The notes below the pieces were generated by a model. It was given only the letters and a program-made list of their open reading frames with translations, did no database searches and was not told where the DNA came from. 64,000 nt of DNA. Source: CAVTQZ01 sp963737015. Lineage in GTDB: Bacteria; Actinomycetota; Acidimicrobiia; Acidimicrobiales; UBA8190. Location of the stretch: NCBI GenBank assembly GCA_963737015.1, contig CAVTQZ010000001.1:806001-870000 (forward strand), written 5' to 3'. Position numbers and translations under genes: made by a program. This document shows positions 9,230 to 20,700 of this stretch, one piece after another; the first letter of the stretch is position 1, and each line of letters starts with the position of its first letter.

Positions 9230-9232
9230 CGT
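9204..9232 (+). promoter_or_regulatory. rrn operon promoter
   Basis: TTGACA (9204-9209), a 17-bp spacer and TAACGT (9227-9232) form a near-consensus sigma-70 type promoter about 280 bp upstream of the 16S gene. The -35 and most of the spacer lie inside the end of the glycosylase gene. No UP-element AT tract is seen upstream. It is the only strong promoter I can identify for the rRNA genes. Confidence 0.7.
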
Positions 9233-9508
9233 AGCTAGTTCGCCAGGGCGGTCTCCGCCTCGGCGTTTTCCGGCACCTACACCTGCCAAGGTGTGTGTCG
9301 CGTCGCTCCTTGAAAACGGAATAGTGAGAGCCAAAAGCCAGTGCGGGCAATCGCATGGCGCGTTTCGACGTGTCGGCGGTTGAACCACAATTATAAGCAC
9401 TGTCACGGACAACAACCGTGCTGTGCCAGTCGGTATCGGGTAGTCAGCCCGTTGCCGGCTCTCCGATCTTCGCTTCGATCCCGGTTCGCCGGGGGCGCAG
9501 CGGTGATC
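9233..9508 (+). other. rrn leader with boxA-like site and 16S processing stem (5' half)
   Basis: Transcribed spacer before 16S with no open gene. A boxA-like GCTCCTTGAAAA (9305-9316) resembles actinobacterial rrn antitermination sites. The segment 9304-9328 pairs with 11190-11214 after 16S: 16 consecutive base pairs (9313-9328 with 11190-11205), one mismatch, then eight more pairs, forming the stalk expected to be cut by RNase III during 16S maturation. The rest (9329-9508) shows no other recognisable element. Confidence 0.65.
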
Positions 9509-11418
<1,910 letters not shown>

Positions 11419-11940
11419 CTCCAAGCTACAAAGAGCCAACGGCGGATGCCTTGGCGCCTGAAGCCGAAGAAGGACGTGGGAGGCTGCGATAAGCCACGGG
11501 GAGCTGCCGACCAAGCTTCGATCCGTGGATGTCCGAATGGGGAAACCCGGCACCTTCGGGTGTCACTCCGGTCTGAACACATAGGGCCGAGAGAGGGAAC
11601 TGGGGAAACTGAAACATCTAAGTACCCCGAGGAAAAGAAAACAACAGTGACTCCCTGAGTAGCGGCGAGCGAAACGGGATGAGCCTAAACCGAGCCGGTG
11701 CATAAGCCTGGTGGCGTTGCCGGTTCGGGGTTGTGGGAGCCAATGGAAGGGGCGCCAGACCCTTCACGGAGTTACAAAGTCTCGATCTAGTAGAAGTGGT
11801 TTGGAACACCACGCCACAGAGGGTAAGAGCCCCGTACACGAAAGGTCTGTGACCTCCGATTGGATTTCCCGAGTAGCGCCGGATCCGGGAAAGCCGGTGT
11901 GAATCTGCGAGGACCACCTCGTAAGGCTAAGTACTAACAG

Positions 11941-11982
<42 letters not shown>

Positions 11983-12630
11983 CACCCCGGGAGGGGAGTG
12001 AAATAGTACCTGAAACCGTTGGCTTACAAACAGTCAGAGCGTCGTCGGCGCCCACCTACGCGTGACCCCTAGCACTTCGGTGCGAAGGTTCACCACACGT
12101 GGGCCTACGCCGGCCGTGATGGCGTGCCTTTTGAAGAATGAGCCAGGGAGTTACCGTGTGTGGCGAGGTTAACCCGAGAGGGGAAGCCGGAGCGAAAGCG
12201 AGTCTTAATAGGGCGCACAGTCGCATGTGGTGGACCCGAAGCCGAGTGATCTATCCATGGGCAGGCTGAAGCGGGGGTAAGACCCCGTGGAGGGCCGAAC
12301 CCACCGTGGTTGAAAACACGGGGGATGACCTGTGGATAGGGGTGAAAGGCCAATCAAACTCGGTGATAGCTGGTTCTCCCCGAAATGCATTTAGGTGCAG
12401 CGTCGGGCGTTCAGCATCGGAGGTAGAGCACTGAATGGGCTAGGGGGCCTACAAGCTTACCGACCCCAATCAAACTCCGAATGCCGATGCTCCAGAGCCC
12501 GGCAGTGAGACCACGAGGGATGAGCTTCGTTGGTCGAAAGGGAAACAGCCCAGACCGCCAGCTAAGGCCCCAAATTTTTGGCTAAGTGGAAAACGATGTG
12601 GGAACGCAAAGACAGCCAGGAGGTTGGCTC

Positions 12631-12678
<48 letters not shown>

Positions 12679-13565
12679 GTCCTGCGCGGAAAATTTAACG
12701 GGGCTCAAGCCAAAAGCCGAAGCTGCGGATTTGCATTCCGCCCGTGGCCGATGTCACTTGTGGCATCCGCCGCGGGAGTTACGGGTGCAAGTGGTAGGGG
12801 AGCGTCGAGCTCAGCAGTGAAGCGGCGGTGTAAACCGTCGTGGAGCGTGTTCGAGTGCGAATCCTGGTATGAGTAGCGAGAGAGGGGTGAGAAACCCCTC
12901 CGCCGGAAGCCCAAGGATTCCTGGGGAAGGCTAATCCACCCAGGGTAAGTCGGGAGCTAAGGCGAGGCCGAAAGGCGTAGTCGATGCACAGCTGGTTGAT
13001 ATTCCAGCACCACCGTGTCCGCGCCCAACCCAATGCGGGTGTCCTAAGGGGCTGATCCTTCGGGATCGAACCGACCGACCCCGCGGCGGGTAGCGAAGGG
13101 GGGACGCAGGAGGGTAGGTGAGCCCAGGCGCTGGTCGTCCTGGGGTAAGCGTGTAGGGAGGGGCCTAGGCAAATCCGGGTCCCGTATTCCTGAGACGCGA
13201 TGCCGAACCGTTAGGTGAAGTCACTGATCCCATGCTGCCGAGAAAAGCCCCTAGCGAGCTGACACGGTGCCCGTACCTCAAACCGACACAGGTGGGCAGG
13301 TAGAGAATACCAAGGCGATCGGGAGAACTGTGGTTAAGGAACTCGGCAAAATACCTCCGTAACTTCGGGAGAAGGAGGGCCCCAGTAGGGTGACGGACTT
13401 CGCGTCCTGAGCTCGAGGGGGCCGCAGATACCAGGGGAAAGCGACTGTTTACTAAAAACACAGGAGCGTGCGAAGTCCTAAGACGATGTATACGCTCTGA
13501 CGCCTGCCCGGTGCCGGAAGGTTACGGGGAAGGGTTAGCTCCTTCGGGAGCGAAGCTCTGAACCT

Positions 13566-13943
<378 letters not shown>

Positions 13944-13963
13944 AGCGAAATTCCTTGTCGGGT
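13944..13963 (+). other. 20-nt 23S mini-exon between the two introns
   Basis: This segment matches E. coli 23S positions 1932-1951 (starting AGCGAAATT and ending GTCGGGT), including the segment with m5U1939. It must be spliced at both ends for a working peptidyl-transferase region. It supplies the 3' exon of intron 1 and, through its GGGU, the P1 strand of intron 2. Confidence 0.85.
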
Positions 13964-14699
13964 GAGCAATTGCCCTGCGCGGGAGTGATCCCGTGTATAT
14001 AACCCGCTCATAACGGCGAAACCCTCCCTCGCGGTCGAAAGCTGCGAGCGGGCAATGCCGTGGGAAGCCCTCTGCCGCGTTAGCGGTATGGCCCCGTAAC
14101 GACTGATCCCTTAGGGGTGAGGCTCAGGTCCTGTCACACCCTCGGCGTAGCGTCGTGATGTGGCAAATCTACGGCTTGGGCAATACGCGGGCTCTCTGCG
14201 ACAAGTCGATGTTCCGTCGTATCTTTCGGGATACGTCGATGGTGAAGGATGCTTCACAGTCTCGATCTCACCAAGACCGACGATCGGCGTCGGCTGGGAA
14301 GTGAGGCCGAGTCTGTCGGTCAGTCAAAATGGTGATCGGTCCGAGGTCCTCCTGCTGATGCAGGAGTATTTCAGCTGCGGAACTATCAGACCCGACCGGA
14401 GTGACAAGACGCTCAAATGGGAGGTTAGAAGCCTGCCTGTCTTGATGACTCGAATCAATCCTCATTTCGAGATGTATCCGCTTCTGTCTGGAAAGCAACG
14501 AGACTTCGAGTTCTTCGCGAGCATTTGCGAGCGGATGACCGAAGGAGAACATCTGACGCGATTCGGATTGGAGCAGATTGTACGACTCGCAGGGCAAATG
14601 AACCCTAGCGGTAAGCGAGGGTATGCACCTGCAAGGATCATTGAGGCGTTGCAGAGATGAAGGCATAGTCTGTCCCACTCGAAAGAGTGGATTGTGACG
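13964..14699 (+). mobile_element. Group I intron 2 in 23S (E. coli position 1951) carrying a homing endonuclease gene
   Basis: 736 nt lie between U1951 and A1952. P1 pairs exon GGGU (13960-13963) with GCCC (13972-13975), again with a U-G wobble at the splice site. The 5' strand of P7 is GACUG (14101-14105) and its partner UAGUC is at 14666-14670, within an S-type element that begins at the endonuclease stop codon. P9 is CCACTC-GAAA-GAGTGG (14675-14690). The last intron base, 14699, is the canonical G. The endonuclease gene sits between the two P7 strands, so it occupies a peripheral loop (P8 region) of the ribozyme. Confidence 0.88.
14160..14660 (+). CDS. LAGLIDADG homing endonuclease of the 23S intron
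   Basis: A 166-aa protein with a single LAGLIDADG helix, YLSGYVDGEGCF (about residues 21-32), so it should act as a homodimer cutting the intronless 23S site, like I-CeuI and I-CreI. Basic and polar beta-strand segments follow (SLSVSQNGDRSEV; TLKWEVRSLPVL), typical of the DNA-binding saddle. The GTG at 14160 is the first possible start after an in-frame TAG at 14148. The stop codon falls exactly at the ribozyme S element, so gene and intron core are tightly fitted. The reading frame is intact. Single-motif endonucleases can also act as maturases; that is untested here. Confidence 0.88.
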   Translation: MANLRLGQYAGSLRQVDVPSYLSGYVDGEGCFTVSISPRPTIGVGWEVRPSLSVSQNGDRSEVLLLMQEYFSCGTIRPDRSDKTLKWEVRSLPVLMTRINPHFEMYPLLSGKQRDFEFFASICERMTEGEHLTRFGLEQIVRLAGQMNPSGKRGYAPARIIEALQR

Positions 14700-14983
14700 A
14701 AGTTCCGACCTGCACGAATGGCGTAACGACTTTCCTACTGTCTCAACCACAGACCCGGCGAAATTGAAGTACGAGTAAAGATGCTCGTTAGCTGCATCAG
14801 GACGGAAAGACCCCGGGACCTTTACTGCAGCTTGATGTTGAGCTTTGGTACGGATTGTGTAGGATAGGTGGGAGCCTTTGAAGCCGCGGCGCTAGCCGTG
14901 GTGGAGGCAACCTTGAAATACCACCCTTTTCGTGCCGGGGCCCTAACCCAGACCCGTGATCCGGGTCGGGAACAGCGTCAGGT

Positions 14984-15015
<32 letters not shown>

Positions 15016-15234
15016 ATGTAACGGAGGCGCCCAAAGGTTCCCTCAGGCTGGTTGGCAATCAGCCGTCGAGTGCAATGACACAAGGGAGCTTGACTGCGAG
15101 ACTGACAAGTCGAGCAGGTGCGAAAGCAGGGCATAGTGATCCAGCGGTGGCTTGTGGAAGCGCCGTTGCTCAACGGATAAAAGGTACCCCGGGGATAACA
15201 GGCTCATCTTCCCCAAGAGTCCATATCGACGGGA

Positions 15235-15280
<46 letters not shown>

Positions 15281-15281
15281 C

Positions 15282-15317
<36 letters not shown>

Positions 15318-15482
15318 TACGCGAGCTGGGTTTAGAACGTCGCGAGACAGTTCGGTCCCTATCCGATGCAGCCGCAGGAGACCTGAGGAAGGCTGTCCCC
15401 AGTACGAGAGGACCGGGACGGACGTAGCTCTCGTGTGCCAGTTGTCCTGCCAAGGGCACGGCTGGTTGGCGACCTACGGATG

Positions 15483-15515
<33 letters not shown>

Positions 15516-15690
15516 CGTTCCAAGATGAGGTCTCCCACAGGAAAACCTGGTAAGGCCCGTGGCTAGACGACCACGTTGATAGGCCGGAGGTGTAAGCACG
15601 GCAACGTGTTCAGCCGACCGGTACTAATCGGCCGAGGGCTTGGAGCCTTTGCTCGTGCTCGCTTTGGAACGCTCGATGAGCGAACAGATT

Positions 15691-15806
<116 letters not shown>

Positions 15807-15814
15807 TTATTCGA

Positions 15815-15842
15815 GAAGCCCCCTGCCACGGCGGGGGGCTTC
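15815..15842 (+). terminator. rrn operon terminator
   Basis: GAAGCCCCC (15815-15823) pairs with GGGGGCTTC (15834-15842) over a 10-nt loop, directly after 5S. The following GTCATTTCTCC is only moderately T-rich, as is common in high-GC genomes. Confidence 0.75.
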
Positions 15843-15867
15843 GTCATTTCTCCCCATTTAATTGCCA

Positions 15868-15905
15868 CTTTTGTTACGGACCATGCGCGATCATGTAACG
15901 AAAAG
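15868..15905. repeat. Imperfect inverted repeat between rrn and the ABC exporter genes
   Basis: CTTTTGTTAC (15868-15877) and GTAACGAAAAG (15895-15905) are complementary apart from one extra base, with a 17-bp centre. It could be an operator before the exporter gene or a second terminator; neither can be settled from sequence. Confidence 0.4.
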
Positions 15906-15942
15906 GTGACGGCAGCACGGGCGGCTCACGGGGGAGGCCTCG

Positions 15943-15960
15943 ATGATGCGTAGTGGGTGA
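15943..15960 (+). promoter_or_regulatory. Short upstream reading frame with strong Shine-Dalgarno before the exporter gene
   Basis: The best ribosome-binding site here, GGGGGAGG (around 15930-15937), is not positioned for the exporter start but for a five-codon frame, MMRSG-stop (15943-15960), that ends 7 nt before the exporter ATG at 15968. It may be a leader peptide used for translational coupling or attenuation. Confidence 0.35.
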
Positions 15961-15967
15961 GGGCCGC

Positions 15968-18900
15968 ATGCGCCTGTCACTACTGTTCGCCGGGCTCAGT
16001 TGGCGGGCGGGGGCGTCGATCGCCATGTTGGCGGTAGCCGTCGTAGGTGTCGCGGTCGGAGCGTTCGGCCCGATCTACCTGCATAGCGCGGACCAGGCCA
16101 TTCTCAACACGACCCTTGCGACTGCCGCGCCGGGGGATACCGGCCTCACCCTGGAACCCAACCGCGTCAACGGAGCGCCGGATCTCTCTGCAGCGGTCTC
16201 TAGAGTCCCGTCTTCGGGGGGCGGACGAAAGTGGTTCGGCGCGCCGATCGTCACCGCCGATGCCGGCATCAACCTGGTTTCGGGGGGGAGCAGCTTCATA
16301 GCGAGCCTGATTTCACGTACAGGCGTTTGCAGTCACGTGGCAGTCGTCGTAGGTCGCTGTCCGACAGGACGCAGCGAAGTCATGATGAGCGCCCGCAGCG
16401 CACATGAAGCCGGCTTGCGGGTGGGCTCACACTTCGAAGTAACGATCTCGGGCTCTCGAGCGAGCTCGTCTCTGATCGTCGTGGGGCTCTACCGCCCGGG
16501 CGACGCGTCGGCACCATATTGGTGGGGAACCAACTACTTCGCCTACGGGACAGGCTCCGCGCAACGGCCCCTCCTCGACGACGTCTTCGCCACGCGGGAT
16601 GCGATCTACCAGGCCGCGCCACGGACGGCCGTGAGCCAGATGATCCAGCTGCCGCTCGAAAGCCGGTCCATCTCCGTTGACGACTCCTCACGCCTGCGTT
16701 CCGCTGTCAACAGATTCGAGACCGATGTCCTGCAGAGCGACGACATCGTTGCGAGCAGCCGACTGCCCAACCTTCTCTCCCAGGCGAACGCCACCGAGCA
16801 CACCACCACGACGGTCGTCCTCGTGATCGATTTGCAACTGGTCCTGTTGGCTCTCTTCGTCTTGTATTTCGTCTCCGCTCGCACGGCCGTGGAGCGCGAA
16901 CCTGACATCAGGCTCGCCGAGCTTCGTGGATTTCCGCCTCGAAGCATGCTGGCGGTGGCCATGGCGGAGCCGGTCGCGATCCTCTTGGCTTCGGCTCCTC
17001 TGGGCCTTCTCCTTGCCTGGTTAGTCGCGTCGGCCATGGCATCGCTCGTCTTCGGAGCGGGAATTGGTGCATCGGTCACTCTCCTAGCCGTGGGAGCAGC
17101 CATCGCCACAGGCGTCGTCGGCATCGGTGCGGTGGCTCTCGGGACGCGGCAAGTGGTGACCGCAGTGCAGACGGGTGCGGCCTCGGCCATCCGCTCCGCA
17201 ACGCAGAGGGCGTCGACGTGGCGTGTGATCGCCGACGTATCTGCTGTCGCGATCGGAGCAGCGGCCTTCGTGGAGCTCTCGATAGCCGGCGTGTCAGGCA
17301 GCTCAGGGGGCTCGAGGACAGACCCCCTTGCCGCATTCGCGCCGGGGCTGCTAGCGCTTGCTCTCGGGGTGCTCGGCGCGCGCCTGCTACCAGTGGTTCT
17401 TCGCACCACCTTCGCCAGATCCGCGAACTCTAAGAAGGTGGCTCTGGCGCTTGCGACTCGGCGGGTGGCCCGACGCAGCGAGTTCGCCCCCCAAGTCGTG
17501 CTGACGACGATCTCCGTCGGCCTCGCCATCTTCGGGATCTGTGGTTGGGCGATCGCCGCCAGGAACCACGACGTCCGAACGCAGTTCGACGTCGGTGCCC
17601 CGAAGGTGCTCACAGTCACGGTGCGTCCGGGAGTGGATTTCGTAGACGCCGTCCGAGGCGCGGACCCCTCCGGGAAGTACGCGATGGCAGCTGTCGTCGA
17701 AACCTCGAGCGACGGCACCACACTTGCGGTCGATTCGAGCAGGATCGCCAAGGTGGCCTCCTGGCCCCCGGGTCTCGGAGCAGGTGGTGCCCACGACGTG
17801 GAGCGCCATCTCGTGCCATCGGGGTTGGCCCTTCCGGTGCAGGTCGCGGGTCACGCGATCGCGCTCAGCATCGACTCGACCATCTACGCTTCGCCTCGTC
17901 CACAGCTGTCGGTCGACCTCTTCGACGAAGGGTTCCAGACGCCCCAACAGGTGGTGCTCGGAACTCTCGTCCCCGGCGACTCGACCTATGAGGCGTCCAT
18001 CGAGGGCCTGTGTCCCTCGGGCTGCCGTCTCGGGGATCTGGCGATCACCTGGGCCCCGCCCATCGCCGTGACTACTCCGAGCGGATCGGCCCAGCTCACC
18101 ATTTCCTCCGTCTCGGAGCTGTCCGACACCGCCGTGTGGGCGCCGGTCCGCGCAGGCCTCGATGATGTGGCTCGCTGGACCAGCCGCACTGGAGGCGCGC
18201 AGTTGAGCTCTTCGCCGAAGGGGCTTACTGCGAACGTGAGCTTGAACGCGTTCGGAGTGCCGGTGACGATCGCTCCTGCGGACGTGCCGTCCGCTCTTCC
18301 AACGGTCGTAACTCCCGGTAGTTCGCCCGGAGGACTTGGTGGGGGAGGCACTCTCGCTCTCGTGGGCTTGGACGGTGCGACGGTCACAGGACGGTCCGTC
18401 GGCGAGGTTCCGGCGCTCCCACGGGTGGGTTCCGCGGCGAGCCTCGTCGATCTAGGTCTAGCCGACCGCTTTCTCTCAGGACCGTCGGTCGATGTCGCCA
18501 CCGAGATTTGGTTGGCCGGGAATGCGCCGCCGAGCCTGATGAGCCGGCTCTCACAACGGGGTATATCTCTGGTCAGCGTGGACAGTGCCGTCGCAGACGA
18601 GCACGCGTCGATCCGCGGCGGTGTGAATCTCGCTTACACCCTGTTCCTACTGGCTGCCGTTGCTTCTGGCGCCCTTGCCGTCGGTGTTACGGGATTTGCT
18701 GTCGCAGCCGGAGCACGGCGGCGGGCCGCCGAATTGTCGGCTATGCGCGCCGTGGGGCTGGGCGCACGTTCACTGAGACACTCTGTCGAGCTCGAACAGA
18801 CACTCACCCTTCTCACAGGCACGTTGCTCGGTGTGGGCGCCGGCGTCGTTTCAGCAGTCGTAGCCCTCAGGTCGATCCCCGAATTCGTCTCCCTCGCACC

Positions 18901-19051
18901 GGGCCCACCGCTCGAGCTCGGTATGCCGGGCCTGGTCCTCCTTTTGACGCTCGTAGCGTTGGTCGTCGCTTTCGTCGCAATCGTCGCGCTCGGTGCGTCA
19001 GTGGTAACCGCTTCGGCATCTCCGGAAAAGCTCGGAGCGATCGAGGCATGA
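15968..19051 (+). CDS. FtsX/MacB-type ABC transporter permease
   Basis: Large membrane subunit (1027 aa) of a type VII-like ABC exporter. An N-terminal membrane helix (about residues 12-37) is followed by a long extracytoplasmic domain, a first FtsX-type membrane block around residues 280-400, further hydrophobic segments to about 545, a second large outside domain and a C-terminal FtsX block (about 880-1020). This double layout matches fused-permease LolCE/MacB relatives. I prefer ATG 15968 over the GTG at 15953. Two ATPase genes follow with 4- and 8-nt overlaps, so all three are one transporter. The substrate is unknown: lipoprotein, lipid, peptide or drug are all possible. Confidence 0.8.
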   Translation: MRLSLLFAGLSWRAGASIAMLAVAVVGVAVGAFGPIYLHSADQAILNTTLATAAPGDTGLTLEPNRVNGAPDLSAAVSRVPSSGGGRKWFGAPIVTADAGINLVSGGSSFIASLISRTGVCSHVAVVVGRCPTGRSEVMMSARSAHEAGLRVGSHFEVTISGSRASSSLIVVGLYRPGDASAPYWWGTNYFAYGTGSAQRPLLDDVFATRDAIYQAAPRTAVSQMIQLPLESRSISVDDSSRLRSAVNRFETDVLQSDDIVASSRLPNLLSQANATEHTTTTVVLVIDLQLVLLALFVLYFVSARTAVEREPDIRLAELRGFPPRSMLAVAMAEPVAILLASAPLGLLLAWLVASAMASLVFGAGIGASVTLLAVGAAIATGVVGIGAVALGTRQVVTAVQTGAASAIRSATQRASTWRVIADVSAVAIGAAAFVELSIAGVSGSSGGSRTDPLAAFAPGLLALALGVLGARLLPVVLRTTFARSANSKKVALALATRRVARRSEFAPQVVLTTISVGLAIFGICGWAIAARNHDVRTQFDVGAPKVLTVTVRPGVDFVDAVRGADPSGKYAMAAVVETSSDGTTLAVDSSRIAKVASWPPGLGAGGAHDVERHLVPSGLALPVQVAGHAIALSIDSTIYASPRPQLSVDLFDEGFQTPQQVVLGTLVPGDSTYEASIEGLCPSGCRLGDLAITWAPPIAVTTPSGSAQLTISSVSELSDTAVWAPVRAGLDDVARWTSRTGGAQLSSSPKGLTANVSLNAFGVPVTIAPADVPSALPTVVTPGSSPGGLGGGGTLALVGLDGATVTGRSVGEVPALPRVGSAASLVDLGLADRFLSGPSVDVATEIWLAGNAPPSLMSRLSQRGISLVSVDSAVADEHASIRGGVNLAYTLFLLAAVASGALAVGVTGFAVAAGARRRAAELSAMRAVGLGARSLRHSVELEQTLTLLTGTLLGVGAGVVSAVVALRSIPEFVSLAPGPPLELGMPGLVLLLTLVALVVAFVAIVALGASVVTASASPEKLGAIEA

Positions 19052-19944
19052 CCAATGTGAGAACGGAGCCGCGTTCGGCGCTGCACGGTGAGGACTCCCG
19101 CGCCGGCCCGGGTGGGATCGCGGTGCACCTCGTGGGGGTGGTGCATCTATACCGCCAGAGCGACACGGATGTCGTGGCGCTTCGTGGAGTCGACCTCGAC
19201 GTGGACCCGGGTGAGATGGTCGCGCTCCTCGGTCCCTCGGGCATGGGCAAGACCACGGTCCTGCGCATCATGGCGGGGCTCATCCGGGCGTCCGCTGGCC
19301 ATGTTCGAGCGGGGGACCACGACCTCGGACGCATGTCCCCGGCCGAACGCCGGGCTCTCAGGGCTTTCGAGATCGGTTACGTGGTCCAGGGCACGAGCCC
19401 GAACCTGCTCCCCTTCGCCAGTGCGATCGAGAACGTCTGGTTCTCACAGCGGGGAGCCGTCGCGCTAGGACACACACCCCCGTGGCGTCCGCTCGAGCTG
19501 CTCGAGATGCTCGGGCTGAAGGAGATCGCTCACGAGAAAGTCGCCGATCTACCCCGAGGTCAGCAGCAACAGGTGGCAGTCGCAGCGGGGGTGGGTCCCG
19601 GCCCTCGCCTTCTGCTTGCGGACGAGCCGACTGTCCAGCTGAGCTCTGACGCGAGCTCCAAGCTGATCCATCTCCTCGAGCACATCAATTCCGAGCTGGG
19701 TACGACTGTCGTAATAGTCACCCACGACCCGGAAGTCTCTGCGATGTTCCCCCGCACCGTGACGATCCGTGACGGAAGGGTTGGTGCAGAGGGCCGACGA
19801 GGCGAGGAGTACGCGGTGGTCGACGGGACGGGATCGGTGCAATTGCCGCCCGACGTATTGGAGGTGATCCCGCCGAACACGAGGGTACGAGTCGTACGGC
19901 ACCCGGGTGGTGTGGAGCTACAAAATCCTGATCTCGATGACTGA
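19048..19944 (+). CDS. ABC transporter ATP-binding protein A (degenerate signature motif)
   Basis: 298-aa nucleotide-binding subunit of the LolD/MacB type. Walker A GPSGMGKTT, Walker B LLLADEPT and the H-loop histidine in VIVTHD are intact, but the signature is LPRGQQQQV instead of LSGGQ, and the D-loop (VQLSSD) differs from SALD. It can thus supply a complete Walker half-site but a poor signature. The partner gene directly downstream has the opposite defects, implying a heterodimer. ATG 19048 overlaps the permease stop. A C-terminal extension of about 50 residues follows the ATPase fold. Confidence 0.85.
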   Translation: MTNVRTEPRSALHGEDSRAGPGGIAVHLVGVVHLYRQSDTDVVALRGVDLDVDPGEMVALLGPSGMGKTTVLRIMAGLIRASAGHVRAGDHDLGRMSPAERRALRAFEIGYVVQGTSPNLLPFASAIENVWFSQRGAVALGHTPPWRPLELLEMLGLKEIAHEKVADLPRGQQQQVAVAAGVGPGPRLLLADEPTVQLSSDASSKLIHLLEHINSELGTTVVIVTHDPEVSAMFPRTVTIRDGRVGAEGRRGEEYAVVDGTGSVQLPPDVLEVIPPNTRVRVVRHPGGVELQNPDLDD

Positions 19945-20656
19945 CGATCCGCGTCCGACCTTCGAACCGGGAAGGGATCGTCCGAGCGGCGGTTCGCCGG
20001 TCGGAGCTGAGCGACTGTCTCTCCGCCTCGAGGACGTGGGGGTGGAGCTGAACGGCAGAAAGGTTCTCGAGCGGGTCGATCTGAAAATCGAGGCGGGATC
20101 TCCTCTGGCGCTCACAGGTCCGTCAGGTTCAGGAAAGACGGTGCTGTGCCTCGTTATCGCCGGGGTGATAAGGCCGTCGATCGGTCGGGTACTGCTCGAT
20201 GAGCAGCCCTTCGGACACGAAGCGACCTCACGTGTGGGGCTCATCCTGCAGACCCATGGTCTCGTGACAGGGCTCACCGCCCGGGAGAACGTCTCGCTTC
20301 CCCTCCAGGCACGTGCGTTCGACCCTGACGAGATCGCCGCGAGGACGTCCGATGCGCTCGCATCGGTGGGGCTTGCCGGTGCTGCATCGCGCCAGGTGGA
20401 TGAGCTGTCGGGTGGGGAACGTCAACGCGTCGGCGTGGCTCGTGCCCTCGCGATCGACCCGGTAGTCTTGGTGGCCGACGAGCCGACGTCTGAGCTCGAC
20501 CCCGACAACCGCGAGCGCGTCTTGGAACTCATCGCGGGCTCTGTCGAGAAGGGACGCATCGTCGTAGTGGCGTCCGACGACCCCGAAGTGGTGTCACGCT
20601 TGCCCATCCACGCGGAGATGTCGCAAGGCCAGGTCTCGTCCCTGACCGAATCGTGA
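19937..20656 (+). CDS. ABC transporter ATP-binding protein B (intact signature, H-loop His replaced)
   Basis: 239-aa partner ATPase. Walker A GPSGSGKT, signature LSGGERQRV, Walker B VLVADEPTSELD and its D-loop are canonical, but the H-loop reads VVASDDPE with Asp where the switch histidine is expected. Paired with protein A, its good signature would complete A's intact Walker site, giving one active and one degenerate ATP site. ATG 19937 overlaps the upstream gene by 8 nt; a GTG at 19907 would lengthen the overlap and looks less likely. It is the last gene of the exporter unit. Confidence 0.85.
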   Translation: MTDDPRPTFEPGRDRPSGGSPVGAERLSLRLEDVGVELNGRKVLERVDLKIEAGSPLALTGPSGSGKTVLCLVIAGVIRPSIGRVLLDEQPFGHEATSRVGLILQTHGLVTGLTARENVSLPLQARAFDPDEIAARTSDALASVGLAGAASRQVDELSGGERQRVGVARALAIDPVVLVADEPTSELDPDNRERVLELIAGSVEKGRIVVVASDDPEVVSRLPIHAEMSQGQVSSLTES

Positions 20657-20700
20657 CCGCCAGCTCGCTGCGGAGCCGCGGAGGGCTGGGGAGGGCGGTC
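20655..20700. terminator. Hairpin between convergent genes
   Basis: GACCGCC (20655-20661) pairs with GGCGGTC (20694-20700), with further pairing inside (for example GCGG/CCGC). It spans the whole gap between the exporter and phosphoesterase genes, so it may terminate both. No T-run is visible on either side. Confidence 0.4.
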
